64,000 nucleotides of DNA from Anoplopoma fimbria (lineage: Eukaryota > Chordata > Actinopteri > Perciformes > Anoplopomatidae): positions 20,057,281-20,121,280 of the forward strand of contig NC_072469.1 of assembly GCF_027596085.1 (NCBI RefSeq), written 5' to 3'. The position numbers and the translations under genes are program-made. This document shows positions 1-14,945 of the stretch, in pieces (the stretch's first letter is position 1; every line of letters begins with the position of its first letter). Below the pieces are notes generated by a model, which saw only the letters and a list, made by a program, of their open reading frames with translations, searched no databases and had not been told where the DNA came from.

Positions 1-3000
1 CAGGAACCTCAGACACATATATTGAGCTTCAGAATAAGTAAAGTGACAAAGTTGCTATAGCTGATAGATGAGGAATTTAAGAAGGTACAAGGTGTATTTG
101 CAGAAGCTTTACCAGTTAACTACAACGGAATAAGCGAACCAGTCAAGCACCAGCACCAACAATTGTACTGCTCAGTCTGTCACGCCGAGGGGGAGCTCTG
201 TGTTATTAGGGACCTTGGGCTCAGACCTGGTCGGAACAGATATCCCTAATCTAACCATGTGGGAGTTGCTTCTGTTGAAGCATGCAGAGCAGAGGCTGCT
301 AATTATGTATTCCTCCGAGTGGTGAAGTTGATGAGATGGGAGGGCAGATATGCATACAGGGATTTCCAAATAATATGATTAAATACCTGAAACTTGGACC
401 ACTTCAGCGGCCTATTTAATAGTCTAGTTCAAAATTCAGCTTTACTTTGGTCATGGGGGAAAAGAGGGCAACATCCTTCTCTTCCAGACTGACAAAAATG
501 GATGAATATTGAACTGTGAGTTTTAATGCAGAATCAAAGATTCAAGACGCACAGGAGAGGGAATGAAAAAATAATACTAATAATAAGGGTTTCATGTTTG
601 CAATTAGATTTAACGACTGCTGCATAATGTGGAATAATATTTTGGCAATATTCCAGTGTATGCTCAGTATTTTATCTGCACCAAAAGACCTCTAGTAACC
701 CACTTGAAGAAACCGAGACCGACCCTTGTCAACACTCTTCGGCCTGCTTGATTAGAAGGAAAAGAAAATGGTGCAATTATGTTGAATTAAGTGAGAATGT
801 TTTTTTTCAAAGCATCTTATTTATAGCTTTGAGTTTTTATACCCTTCATATTAATTTATTCATTATTTAAAATACTGAATAAATACTTGCAGATATGTTA
901 TAGGAGTATTATCTGCATGCTAAAAGGCCAAAGTGCACACAGCTAACTGTAGATCAAGCTTATTTGGCTAACACTTGGTATTTATGTGGGTCACTCTTCT
1001 GGTTTATGAAGCTAGGTGCTTTTAACCTACAGAGCCCAGTCATCATACCCAAAATGTTATCACAATTTGTGAATGGATTTTTGTCCCCATTTCTCTGGCA
1101 TTTTCTTGGAGGCAGGTATAACCAACAGTGTATCAGTGAAGTTAACAAAAGTTAACTTTGGCTGTGGACATACTGCAAACTGGATGCAGTATACAGTTTT
1201 TAACTTCAACAAGATTTTAAAGCACTTGACAAACTGATAGAATAAATATCCTCACACTTAAATCTTTGCAAAGAACACTTCTAGCTTTCAGTCTAAACGA
1301 CCTTCATCAGAGTATACATGGTTCCAAAGCACTGGACAAAAATAAAAAACTCATACCACTTTTGCAATATTATGGGAAGTAATTACTTTTTTTTTTTTAG
1401 ACGACACCATATGTAGCTCCCCGATCATTCCAACAATGTATCATCTTATGGTCAAATAATACATCAGACATCAACGAAGGAGACCGTAAAATACAAAACA
1501 TTCTAAATAAATTTGCTCAAATTGCTTTTTCAGTTTCAGCAACACAACAATGGAATGCTATCCTTACAAAGTTTAGAGAGTGTATTAGTTGTAGTTTAAA
1601 ACTCATGTTAAAAAGAGTCATGTTGTCAAATGTCACTCTGCCCTGTCACAGTCTGCTCTTCCCCTCGCCTCTGCCTGCTGCTCTGTAGCCAGTCTGTGAG
1701 TGTAACTAGCCAGCTCGTGAACGAGCTATGCTGGCAGGTGCTTGTGGAGCTTTTCAGCTCTGAAAAGGCAGATAACCACAAGTCCTCGTTAATTTTATAA
1801 TGGACATTTATGTTGTTATATTCAAACAAACCATTCATCATCAGGGAAATAAAAGCATCTTGTCTACTAGAACGGTCTTTTGAGAGAGCTCCAGCCCACG
1901 AACACTCCCTGCCATGGCTTCAATCAGAGTCTGCTGCTCCAGCCAGCTCAGAGCGGGGTCTGAAATTGTTGGAAACTTTTTTTGAGCTTCTGTTGTTGTT
2001 GTTGTTGACGCTTTGCATTGTGATATACAGTAGGCGATAGACTGGTCCGATACACACTGGAGATTTTTCCAAATCAGTACAACATCACGGTATTTTGAGC
2101 ATACTGTGATTTTTGCTTTTGTTCGCATATGGCATACTACATGCTATATTTTGGCCAAATCAGTACGTACTCCTAGTAAAGTATGCATTTTCAAATTAAG
2201 CGAGATAGTGTGTGTGATAGGCGGTTGCAAGAGAGAGATGAAGACAGGGAGGTTCAACCCTGGTGTGGTCCTGAGGGAGATAATTGCTGGGGCCAGAGAT
2301 GGAGACTAAGCGACTAATGAGGCAAGTCACTAATTAGCCACTGGTGTCACTGGCCTTTCTACCTTCACATGCCATGGCATGTGTGTGGGGGTGTGCATGT
2401 GTGTATGGTAAGGACAGAGGAGGAGACAAAGAGTCTTGCCAACATCATTTCAGCAGGTATGTATTTTCTATAATCAATGTAATGAAGAAAAAGTCCCACT
2501 GAATACCTATTTGTTTGTCATAATTAGCATCTAATAATGCAAAAATGCCTTATTTACAGTTAATAGCCCAGCATAGCAACATTAATTCTTCAGGTTCACA
2601 GCATGTCTCACATTCTGCTACAAGTCTCCATTTATTGCCCCTTTCCACCTTTTTTCCCACCAAGACACACTGTCAAAGGTCAAGAATCAGGCACAGCTGG
2701 TCTTAAACAAATTAGTCTTTGCCAATGAAGATGTGTCACATTGATGTTGTACAGCGTTATGGAAGATGTTGCCAAAAAATGCATTTGCCTCAAGCCATCT
2801 CTTCTTGGGTTTTGGAGAGCAGAGCGTCTCCACTCATCCCCTCCTGAAACTCTTCTTGCTAGGGTTCAGGTGGTAAGGATCAGTGACACATGAAAACGCC
2901 CCTCAGTGGGAGCTACTTATGGTCCTTGAGACCCTCCGTGGGGAGTCTTTCAAACCCATCAACCGTATCTCCCCCAAGCTGTTGTCTGCATCACATACCG

Positions 3001-5990
3001 CTTACCATAACATCCACCAAGAGTCTGTGCAACCTTTCCGCTTTCTTGTTCATCTTCCAACTGCATGCTTGGAGATGGACCCCAGAGGCATTTAAAGCTC
3101 TTTAAGGTTCAGGACGGGCGCTTTTTATCCTCCACCTCACTGGAAGAAATGCATGCATTGTCTGTGAGGCTGATAGTGGGGACTCTCCCATTGGGCATAT
3201 CACAGGCCAAAATTGTTGTGGTATGTCACAGTTGATGCGAATAAGTGGTGCCAAATTGTCACATACTTGGTGAGGTGGCACTTAGTGTAAGGAACTTCAG
3301 CTTTGGCGTCATGAGCAGTTACACAGGACTGTTTCTACTTAATGTGAAAGGTCTGCCCACTGCTCCCTCATCTAACTGATCCCATCTGAAGCCCACGTCA
3401 AGTATTGCTGTGCTAGTCCTCTCACTATGGAAACAGCTAGTGTGTAATGACCTTCAGACATCACTCCTGCTTTGCTATTATTTGCCCTTCAGCTCCTTAT
3501 CAAGAGGGCGGAGGAGTTGATGGGACTTCACTGTAATTGCTATAGAACAGAAAAATTGAAGAGCTGCCAATCAAGTTGCTTGCCATGTCTGCTAGTACAA
3601 GCCTTTCAATAGCATTGACTGCGATGAAGAATTGTCTATTTTGTCATTTGTTAACAAAAATGATGCTGCTAAAACCCATACGAAAGGATATGGAATATCC
3701 TAAAATGAAAAATGCTATCCATGCTCATTTCTGACCATATTTTAAAGAAGACTGTTGTAAATCAGTGAAGTTATACTTCAGAAGGAAGACAGTATATAGC
3801 AGGGTTTTATTGCTATTTTATTACAGTACTTTGGTATAAAGTCATTCAATTTTGTATTTTTTCATGCATGGATGTACCATTACCGCATTACTGACACTGC
3901 AACCTTTTCAGTACAAAACTAAAACATGATGAAATTCACACCATTGTAATTGTCTTTGGAAGTATGGCACGATGAAGACATGTGAAATAATGAGCCTGGC
4001 ATTTCTCCTCCAGCCTCTCTGTGCTTTTAAATTTATGTTGAGAGTGTTCTTGATCAAAATGACTGGGCTCCATCCTTTCCCCTTCAACAGTGCAGAAATT
4101 GTCCTTCTATTACCTTTAATAGGTAGCACAGCTCCAGCTCATATCACTATGCCTTATTGTATAAGCTTTGCCTAACACATGAAAACTTTGGCATTGTCTC
4201 CCAAACTGCTCAGGCGTTGATTGATTGGAAAAATCTGTGGCACTTTTACCACCGCATCCTCTCCATACTGCTCAGTAGGGCCGTAAAATGAATCTTGAGT
4301 GAGGGATACAGAATACTAAACACTCTGAAAAGGTCAGTCAATATCTAATTGCTTTGTCAACTCAGTCTTTATTCATAATTTAAATATTTAATATTGTCAT
4401 TAAAAATGTAGAGGTGATAGTCAAGTTTCAAATCACAAGGTGGTATCCGGGAAGATCTCATTAAGCATTTTTCATAATGAATGACATCTTTCCTGTCAGT
4501 AACAGGCTGCTTAACATGGGAACTCACACTTCCAGGAGAGATCACCTTGCCTCCGATGTGTGAAATGTAAAACAAAGGAAATGAGAAAATGTTTTATCTT
4601 ATCATGAGGATGAAAGATAAGAAACCCTGCACCTGCTGTATGCATAGTAATGCCACGCTTGTCTGCTTTCAAGAGGGGAATTTGATAATTTATTTATTTG
4701 ATGAGATTTGGGTTTTTAAAAAGGTTCACTACACTCTTCCTTATCTCACATAATACCAGGAGAATTTATTTCAATATTAACAGTTTTGGTACTTCTTATT
4801 TCTCTGTTTCCAAAGATGACAAATTCACTTCATTTTGGAGTGAGTTGCCCTCAACTGTAGGACAAGTGCAGAAACCGCCATTGATGTAGTCCTGGCAGAA
4901 GCTGAACCAAGAGTGCAAATAAAACACTGAGCTCCGAGTCACGCACTGAAGAGCAAACTTTGTCGAGCTGGATTAACACTCACAAGCTCCCTAGCAGGAA
5001 GGCAATTACTTGTGTTAACACTGATATCCACTGCAATGCCCCTTGAAGGCTGATTTCTCTTTGTGTGTGTCTGTGTTTATATGTGTGTGCGTTAAGGAGA
5101 GAGAGTAGATAAAAAGCGTTCTTCCCTTCTTGCCTTACATGGTGTATACATCCCATAGAGGCTTGAATGCAATAAAGACAAACAAACAGTAATGAGGTGA
5201 CACTGTGGATGTGTGTATCCGTTTGAGAGAGCCTAATTTGCACCTCTTGAGCACTCGATGACTTCATTTTGGACTATATATATATATATATATACCATGA
5301 AAAGCTATAAACTTCCTTTCAATTAAAAGAGAGTGCGAGCAAAACAATGAACAGTACTGCAAACTAACCGATAATTAAAGTTTGGAGGTCCGTTTTCTAT
5401 TTTATTCTCAGGCTCATGCCCGGAAAGGCCCTTCTTTAGTCATCAAAAGCTCAGCTTATTGATGCGTTGGGTTTGAAAGGTTTTTAAGGTGGTATAAGTT
5501 CATTGAATGTTTTCATAAGATAACAGTGATAAGTCTGTTTGTGTATGTCGGCGGATGTGTATTTATAGCGTTATTGTCTTTACACATGGAAGTTATGCCT
5601 GAAAGGTTTCCAGACATAAAACTTTCTCCAAGCGTACTTTAAGCTGCGTTATTGTTTATTTATTTTTGGTACACCCATCCCAAACTTCTGAGCTCATGCA
5701 CTTTTTGTCTCATCATGTTGCTTTATTTTTTATTTTTTTTACTTCAGAGCCACTCAGATGTTGCTTCTGTGGAGCAAGGTCACCCCAACAGCACCACCAC
5801 CTTACCTATCTTTTTAGGCTCCACACTGGCAGACCCCACCCTCACACAACTAAAGCCCCTCTTCCTTTGCATCACACACGCACATTTATGCACAAACCTC
5901 GTCATCCACCCAATTTACTGCACCCGTGCTCCCCTGCCCCCCAGGTTGATTGGCAGCTGATCACTGTGACTGACCTTGGCAGGTTATTTT
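1..5990. other. Gene-free stretch downstream of sema5a
   Basis: AT-rich DNA without a convincing exon, RNA gene or complete transposon. Only short runs (T12 near 1388, a TA repeat at 5274) stand out. Longest open frames are about 115 codons or less and show no domain. Confidence 0.6.
5274..5294. repeat. (TA)n microsatellite
   Basis: Uninterrupted TA dinucleotide run of about 21 bp. Confidence 0.9.
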
Positions 5991-6005
5991 ACCGACAGAG
6001 AGAAA

Positions 6006-6011
<6 letters not shown>

Positions 6012-6043
<32 letters not shown>
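6012..6043. repeat. (GA)n microsatellite
   Basis: Pure GA run of about 32 bp in a longer purine-rich stretch (5997-6050). Confidence 0.95.
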
Positions 6044-6047
<4 letters not shown>

Positions 6048-6421
6048 AAAGTGTTTATTAAAGACTGAGGCACAACAAGAGAGCGAAAGACAACGAGATG
6101 GAGACAGAGGCACAGATAAAAAGCTAGACGGAGAACATTCAGTGTGATATGTCACGAGTGAATTCGCTGGTGTTTGTGGTGAATTTCAAGCTGTGTGTGT
6201 TGGTTTAATACCGTCGAGGTAATAGTGTTTGTAGGAGCTGCTGGTTCAGGAGTGGGTCTCCTCAGAGGAGAAGGGGGCGTCTGTGCCACCGGTTGAATAG
6301 CCGCTGTGGAACCGCTGGCCCACAGAGCCATTAAACACTACAAAGCCTCTTAATCAGCCTGTGTCCCGACGGGGAAAACATGCAACCTCGACCTGGAGCG
6401 CCATCAAGCCCAGGAACAGCA

Positions 6422-6536
<115 letters not shown>

Positions 6537-6599
6537 ACTAACAAAAAAAAAGCTAAGTTTCAAAGTGAACCTGAAGAAAAGCAAGTACGTTGAGTCAAG

Positions 6600-9500
6600 G
6601 TGAGAGCAGAGAGAACAGAATGTGAGAAAGGACTTTGCTTTTTGTCCTTCTGCTCAGGGCCGCTGGGTCAGGCGGTTGACATTTACTTTGAGGTTTTACT
6701 TGGATGAATTATTGAGAGTATTTGAATAAATATGGTGAGCAGTATCTTCACCTTTGAATCCGAACCAATCAATTAGGTTACAGGATGATTATCAGGATAT
6801 TGTATTCCCCTCCCTTTTGCTTTCAATTTGGAATGGCAAATTGTTCTGCTGAATCTTTTAGCCCTGACCCTTTGATCTTCTATTATTCCTGATAGGTTCA
6901 TCTGAATTAATTTGTCTGATTCATCTGAAAGCACTCTCAGTACATATGGCCTGAAGTAACATTACCAGACAATACACACCAAATTCACTTACCCCTGCCT
7001 ATGGGTTTTTCTCATATTTGTCTACATTGAACGAAAAGAATCTTACAAAAAGCACTTTGCATGAAACAAACTGTCTCCCAAAACACAAAAAATCCCCATC
7101 TGCTCCTGAACAACAGAAGCCCTCTCTGTTCTCTTCAGATACTCTGTGCTGTATTGATCGGAAATCTCCATGCCTCTCCTCCTGCCTGTGTTCATATCTG
7201 TGCTTGGAGATCTTTCTTCACAATTGACATATTAGTTGAAGACAGAGAGAGCAATGGTAGACACACCTCAGCTCCAGCTTCACGCTGAGCTCATGCAGCT
7301 GCTCTGGCTCATTTCTGAATTGTGTTATTGTAATTGAGATGTTTTTGGAAAATCAGCAGAAGGATAAGATAGATACACCGTCCTATTCTCCAGCTAGAAA
7401 TAGCCTTCATATCTGACAGTCTTTGAAGCTGAGGACGTGCTTCCTGTTCTGGACCTATTATTTCCTAATGATGAATTTCTGCTAATGGTTAGTCTCTCCT
7501 GTGCTGCTCTGTGGTGCTCACAATGGGCTTCTTGTTAATTGGCCTTTTGACAGTGATGCCCACCCACTGGTGGCCAACTGGGGTTTGATAAATGCGGTGC
7601 TCACTTTACTTTCACTCCCTCCATGCTTCATGTTTTGAGAGTTGAGTGAAGTGGGTGTTTGTTTTCCAGAGCACTTTATGAAATGCGACGTACGCTTTGA
7701 TGCAAACGACCACTCATAAGAAACCGCACGGTGAACAATGCTTGTATGTTTGTGAGCTGTCTGTACCTAAAGGAATATCCACCTTAAAAATGAGTTTGCA
7801 CGTAAGGCTAACCTTGTAAATACATTTAGCATTTCTGGGCCTCTTTTGTATTTTTGTGGTGTGTATTGATCTAAAGAAGTGAGATGTACACTAATAGGAC
7901 ACTTCAAGTTTGATTGCAGAATAATTTACAATAGGTTCACATCCTGGATTTTTATTAATTTTGATGTCATCTACTTCTTTGCACCAATCAAGGTTTAGCA
8001 CTATTCAAATCCAAATTGACAGTTGTGTGGTTGTTTTGGTTGTTGTCTTATGTTGGCAGCACTGTTAATCAAACCTGATGAAGCAGTTGAGGTATTGGGT
8101 GGTAGTTAAATTTGACATTCGAATGTTAAATGTTATTAAGATATATTTAAAATTAAAAAAACATATTGTCAAGGCTTTAAAGTTGCAGTAGATGAGGTGG
8201 GTTAAGAAACATATGGTACCGAAATGTATTATTCCATAAATGGAAAATGTAATTAATACTGTAGAAATGTGGACGTAAAGCCTGGGTTATTAAACAGACC
8301 TCCAGAGGGCACAGAGGTACCAAATTAACCTTAGGTCAACGCAATTTACCTGACAGAGTGCACAGATTCCAGATACTCTAGTATCATTTCTACGCTCATC
8401 TCACCAAGGTTGCATTATTTCATATTTTCATAGTCCTGCTACGATTGAAATTCTTACCATGCCCTCTCTCTCTGTCCTTGCAGGAATAATTTGTTGAAAG
8501 TATGGCTGCTTTTAAAACTTTATGTAAGCGGGAGTAGGTCAATCAATAGCCGGACATTTTTGGCCGAATCTCCTTTTTGCTCTTGTTTTGCCTATATAGG
8601 CTTGTGTTCGTCATTGCTTCCTCCTAGCCTTCTGTGTCTGTTTCAGTTTACTTTTAATTCCGTCTTGTACTCCACTTTACTCTGTACACTGTGTTTATTT
8701 CCTCACCCGTGCTGCGTCTCAGGCTCTTAATGGATTGATCTAAGTGCTCTCCTGGTGCTTTGCAGCTGTTTGTTGTTCTTTATTGCAGCAGAAGCTTGGC
8801 CTTAAGGCGATGTAGTTTCTTTTTTATCCCGCAGTGGGGCAACAACTGATGCCCTTGATGAGGTGGCCCTGTTGCAGCCAGACTCATTAGCTAGCAGATG
8901 TGATGTGTCACCGCATATCACAACATCAGGTACCGGTGGACACCTTTTTGCCATGGTGTGAATAATATATCAAATTTTGTTTACAGACTCCTCTCTCATC
9001 AGTTATTATGCAGTCGGCAACAGACTTCCACTATCTGGCGCTGTACAAACTCAAGAGCCACTAGCACACCTGAGGACAGATGACACTGCCAGAACACCGC
9101 CAGTGTTCTCTATCACCTTGCATTCAAGTTTACAGTTGCCTAATTATGCGTGGTGACACTGCCCTCTGCAAGACACATTGGGAGTCTCTGGGTAGGACAT
9201 GTCGCGGTGTTTGATAATATCTCCGAGGACAATCTCAAGAACAGAGGAGGTATGCGTCCTCTGGCCTCCAAATCCTGTTTGGTTGGGGGAAATTGATTAG
9301 AGCATCCCTATGTGAGGAGGCCAATCACATCATGTTTGCTGCTCCCGGTTTGATTAGGGATTAATTGAAATAGGAACCAAGCCTCCTGGGAGAAGGGGTG
9401 GAAATAACAAGGGTTACAAAGCTTCACACACACTTCAACTCCCCCTCGCTTTATTGCTATCTTTGGTTTGGCTGTCCTGCCCTAATACACTTTCGTTAAA

Positions 9501-12500
9501 GGTTGAAGAACAAAACAGCTTGCATGCATATCCATCCATACTAATTGCTCATACTAATAAAGCCTGCTCTGCTTGCTTATAGTATCTTACATTCAATGCT
9601 TTTTATCGCCGACAGGAGGATCATGTGATGCGTGTGTGAGTACGTGAGTGACTAAGTGAGTGAGTGAGATACGGCTGATCTCGCATTCTGTTGTAGCAAA
9701 CTGCATTATATTTTGGGTGCCTGGTTATGGTTGCATGCTCAAGAACCTCTCATGGTTACAGTGACTGAGACTTTCTCAAAAAACCTTCCATTGCCTGTTT
9801 TATACTGCCATTGACTAGCTGCTGACTCTTCACTCACTAGTCTTAACAAGTGTTAAGACTAGTGAGTGAAGAGTAACATAGCTAAGTGCATCTCCAAACT
9901 CCTCATCCACTACTCTGCGCCCAGAGACACAGTGGCACAGGGGGGGGGACTGTTTGCGGTCGGTTTGATTAACAGCTAATGGAACTACCAGTACACACAC
10001 TGCTGTACCTTGCTACAACTCAGCTTCTGCTAAGCGGGCAGACCGCTTGGTGAGTTTCAATTTGTTTTTGATTAGATTGCTTGAAGTGTCTTATACGACG
10101 ACTTCAAGCCGATTGCTTGAACACAAAGTTTGAGTTAAGGGTTTTACGACGCCTTACAACCCATTGGTGTCTTGATCGGAGATTAGCAGTTGAAACTAGA
10201 AACACACAACACAGCTGTGGATTTGCAGACACACCTGGCAGAGATCTGCACTCTACTGACTGCACCTGGCTAGTTTCTCTCTGTGTTTCATATAGCATAC
10301 CTGACCATAAGAGGGATAATATAGTTACAGGCTCAAAACATGGGAATAATCTTGTTATAAAATTGTTGCCAGGTTTACAGTTGCACAAAATATATGGTTT
10401 TTAGTCATAGAATTGAACGTGGGTTATTACTGTGTAAGCTAGTTAGCCAGACATGCTTCCGGTTACATTGGAACAGGCAATCACAGTACAATCCATTCCT
10501 CACAATTTTGCCCTTGTAGTTCGTATTTGAAAAGGTTAAAAAAAAAAAGGAAACACATTCCGCAATCTTCTGTATGGATATCATTCTTTCTAAAGCCCCA
10601 TGCACATCACTTCAACATGTGGGCTACTGGAAAGATTGAGCTTCCTTGCCTATTTTCATTTGCTTAGTGGGAGGCTTAGTCAATTCTCAAGGCCTTTATT
10701 TTAATGATGGGTTATGGGTTAATGAAATCATATGTTAACATACAGTAGTTCAAGATTAGTTAGGAAGTTATGTTGAGTGATTTGCATCTCAACATCTCCA
10801 AAATCATCATCATATCCCACTTATGAATAATTTGCATGTACTAACAAAGAAACAGTATGTAACAATTTTTAAAGAATAGCACCTTACTGACTTGAGTTGA
10901 TAGAAGGCTTTGTGTGCGTCCATTAAACGCCCATCGCCCAAGTCCATTAAAAACTTCATACAAACAGCAGTTGGTGTAAGTGCTCTTGAACAGGCACTGA
11001 ATAAGTTAAAACCCCTCCGACCTCCTTTCCCCACAGCAGGGGTGATATTAGTATTGTATTACACTGCGAGAACTGCCTGATGCTCAGCCATTGTAAAAGG
11101 CTTGATTGCTGTCATGCCGTTTAATATGGGTCTACTACCGCCAGGGTTGCTCCATAAATCTCCCTCGTTCAGCTGCTTCTGCTCCTCTGATCATCTCTTC
11201 TTCTTTTGATGGAAGCCATTGACCAGAAACATTAATAACAAGAAGTGCTTTAGTCATGCCCCATAAAGTTACACTTTGCAGTCGTTAGAGAACACTGGGA
11301 GGAAATCGTTTGTCGTGTTTTTGATGTGAATACTTTCAAAGGCAACTCAGAGTCTGATGAAAGACAACAAGACAAGCAAATAATTTGAGTTATGTGTTCT
11401 GACGGGCCAAAATATGTTTTGAAATCAAAAACAATTTTTAGATACAAATTTATCACATTATCTTTCATTATTCATCATGATTGGGAACTCTACTGGCTGC
11501 ATGGTTGATGATTTGCCATCTGCAGATTAGCATAACCAGCTTCTGTTAGTAGTGAGACATTTGCTGTGTTAAGTATCTGCATCTTAGTCATTGAGTCAGT
11601 GTCTGGGCTTTTATTTGCTGCCTGATTTATTTGGATGTGCATCCTCAATGGAGAGTTTTTATCTGAATGCAGACTGTCAGTAAGAATTGAACATACATGT
11701 ATGTGTCCTCTCTAAGAATTGAGGTACTTTATCCACTTAACTACATCTATTTCTTCTCATCTCTGTGCCTTTGTATGTAATATATACTGTGTATGTGTGT
11801 GTTTGTGTGTATGACTGTGTCCTTGAGGCCTGTGTACATGGGTGTAAATATGAGGGTGTGTATTAATGCTTGTGTGTGTTTCTCTTCTTTCTCTCAGGAA
11901 GAGCAGTGCCATCCGTCTTCTGTGCTCAGTAATGGGGGCTCACGGTGGCTTACGCTCGGCCCCCAGATCTGTCCTCATTTGGTTGGCATTTCGTTACGGG
12001 CCAGACACTCTTCCTGTATCACGGAAAGAAACCCAGACTACCCCCCTCCACCTGCCATCATCTCCACTATTTCTCTTTTTCTTTTCTTTCTCCTCACTTC
12101 TTTCTCTCTGTCTCACTTTGTCTGACAGAAACAAACAAACAAACACACACAATGACACAAACACACACACAGACATACATTTTTCCTCCCTTGTCTGCAT
12201 CTCAGATTTCACACCACAACCACAGGAAAGAGACAAAATGAGGACAAATTCTTATGATTTTATGTACGAATATATACCCATATATCCCAAGAAAAGGAAG
12301 CCATGGGGTAAAAAAAGAAAAAAGATAGCAGTCTGTCAGGCAACTGTAAACATAAATCCACTGATGTACTGCTGTGGTGTTCACTCTGTAAGTGTATCCA
12401 TTCCTCATTATAACGCCCATAAAGGAAAAAAACTCAAAGACAACCCAATGTCACAACAGCATCAGATGCTCCGTATCATCTTTGATTTTGAATTCACCAT

Positions 12501-14529
12501 CAATATAAATTCTCAATGTAATGAAGGTAGCAATTCAACTTCAGCTCAGTGGCTGATGAAGGGTGGCTCCCCCAAACTCTGTGGCTCTGACTGCTATATC
12601 CCTAGTGGATTTAAAAAAGGGGTATGCAATACAAATAAAGGCGAATAAAGTCAACTTGATAGCAGTGATCTACCTCACCTGGGAAGGGATAACGCATACA
12701 GGCGTTATGCTGCAATGCACGTTGAATACCCTGTGGCTTAGAACAGGAGCCGACAGCAGCCTCATCTCAGTTAAAGGCAATTCCCCTTCATAGTGGTTCT
12801 CTAGCCCTGAGCTGCTGGGTCCAAAACAAAGCCAGTCAATCTAATCATGAGAAAAGGTGAGTGGGGAAGGTAGGAGAGAAAAAGAGATGGAGGGAGGCAG
12901 AGAGAGGCAGAGAGAGAGAGAGACATTTTATGTATGTGTGCGTCTGTGCATGAGAGAGTGAGTGGGAGCTAGGGCTCCGCTACATCAATCCTATGAACTC
13001 AGAGGCCCCTGCCTGGCTCTCAGAGGTGTTTATGTGTCTAAAATCCAGAATCATCCTGTCCATTGCTCTCACTGACTGAGAGAAAAACTGTGAGAGATAG
13101 TGCTTTTTCTCTGCCCACTCTCAAACCTCCCCTCTGGTTCAGCATTGCAGTACGGGCATCTTCATTTTTGCATATAGTACCCATATATAGTGCATCTTTA
13201 AAAGGTGTACTCTCACAGACCAACACTTTCATCAGGTGCAATTTTATGTGCTCTTTAAACCCCAGAGCACATCTGCACATGCGCTAAACACACTCACAGA
13301 AGCACGCGCATCGGCGCATGCACACTTTTTGGTTTTCTTTTCAGCTCATGGGAATACAGGTCCATTGTGTAGGTATGTGAGGTGAGGTGAGCTGAATTCT
13401 AGTCAGCACAACATGGCTTCTCCGAGCTGCTGGATAGCCCTACTGCTGAGCGCTGCAAGTACAGTACATCTCAATTTGTTCTTGGAGGGATCAAATTCTT
13501 CTGCCTTGCAAATCTTACCAGGCAGCAGGCGAGGCACACAATTAATAAATAGAGAACTGTAGGAAATATAATAGAGCTGTGCTTAAACCACTTAAATCCA
13601 ATTGGATCCCGGGTATCTGTATCTATGAATTATCTGTGGGGGGTCTGGTCATGCTGGATGTGAAAAAAATAAATAAATCAATGATATTCAGGATAATTAC
13701 AGCCTGCAAAATTGCTTATCATATTCCCACATCCCTGTAGATGAAAGGCATGTTTGCTGTAAACATCACTGTATAGTTGAATAATAATAAAACATCACTT
13801 TCTTCTTTTCCAGGATGATTCATACAAGTCTAAAGCTTATTCATAATCACAACCTCCAGATGGATGTTATTAATCATTCTTTCAGAACTGGCGTGAGACA
13901 GAAAAGGTTAAAGTCCTTAAAGGTCTGGAGAAGGTTGAAGAGCAGAGGTTGAGATGAGAAAGGACAACTCTATCCTAATTACTGTCATCACTCAGTCTTG
14001 CCCCTAATGTATCAGATACTCTTCAGGAAATTGAAACCCTCAGCACTAATAACTGATATCACCTAACTGAGGAGGAGTTTTACCAAGATACACAGTTTCT
14101 TGCTGATATTTTACCACATTTTTTCTTCAAGGTGGTCAGAGGTAAAATGAATCACCATTTGTTTGCAGAAAGGAAAGGGCATGTTGACAAACTAGCATTT
14201 AAGTTAAACAGGTTAATGATTGATTAACATTAATTTCAAAAGGTAAGATATTCACATTGTGACCTTTCATTTCATGGCCAGTTAGGTGTTGCATTGCTCT
14301 TGTACTATTTTCATGTGACCAGAATGGAATCACTCACTGTTGGGGACATACAAGGTTAAATTAAATTTGAAGGCATGCGTTTGTGCTCTATCGTAAGCCG
14401 CAAATGTTAGCATGTCTGGCTAACTAGTTTACTACTGAACTTATTTTTAAAGGCATGGGGTTTAAAATGAGCTACAATCTGTATCATTGTGTGTGCTTAC
14501 AAGTTATTTTAGAAAAATACGTCCGTCTA
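6600..14529. other. Gene-free stretch
   Basis: No gene recognised. It holds the 9825-9874 hairpin, a run of nine G at 9941-9949, a short stem (GCTTGAAGT / ACTTCAAGC, 10078-10108) and a purine-rich stretch at 12840-12925. A 260-codon open frame at 11866-12648 is repetitive and low-complexity at its start, shows no domain and is not called. Confidence 0.55.
9825..9874. repeat. Perfect 24-bp inverted repeat with 2-bp loop
   Basis: The left arm 9825-9848 (ACTCTTCACTCACTAGTC then TTAACA) and the right arm 9851-9874 (TGTTAA then GACTAGTGAGTGAAGAGT) are exact reverse complements around AG. There are no mismatches, and pairing stops exactly at 9824/9875. No coding context. Confidence 0.95.
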
Positions 14530-14945
14530 GTCCATTCTTGTGAACGTGTTATTTCATGAACGCCTTTAGGGAATTACTTCAAAGTTGTCACACGCGTCCA
14601 CTTGGACTCAAGAATGAGCTGATTCATTTTGGTGGTCAAAGGTTAAGGTCACGGTGACCGTCAGGCCCATTCTCGTGAAATCTCAGGAATGCCTTGAGGG
14701 AGTTTCTTCCTTATTTGGCACAAACGGCCACTTGGTCTCAAGAAAGCACTGATTAGATTTTGGTGGTCATCGGTCACTGTGACTTCACAAAACCAGTTGG
14801 GCCATAACTCAATAATTAATATGCTCATAATGACAATTTCACAAAAATGTCAAATACGATAAAATAATGAAGTGGATAGACATGGATATGAACTTTAACT
14901 CAACAAGTTTGCAGAGGCATGCAACCACGAGGAGGTAATTCTAGT
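14530..14945. repeat. Teleost-type interspersed repeat with 135-bp internal tandem units
   Basis: Two related units start at 14531 (TCCATTCTTGTGAACG) and 14666 (CCCATTCTCGTGAAAT). Each contains CACTTGG(A/T)CTCAAG, a TGATT...TTTGGTGGTCA segment and a GGTCAC-type end. The following part (CATAACTCAATAATTAAT...) matches the usual continuation of an abundant fish repeat. No coding potential; class uncertain, probably a non-autonomous DNA element. Confidence 0.65.

Noticed and set aside
11866..12648. 260-codon plus-strand open frame
   Set aside because: No domain, low-complexity Ser/Phe/Leu and Thr/Asn/His runs, and no splice or promoter support; likely chance.
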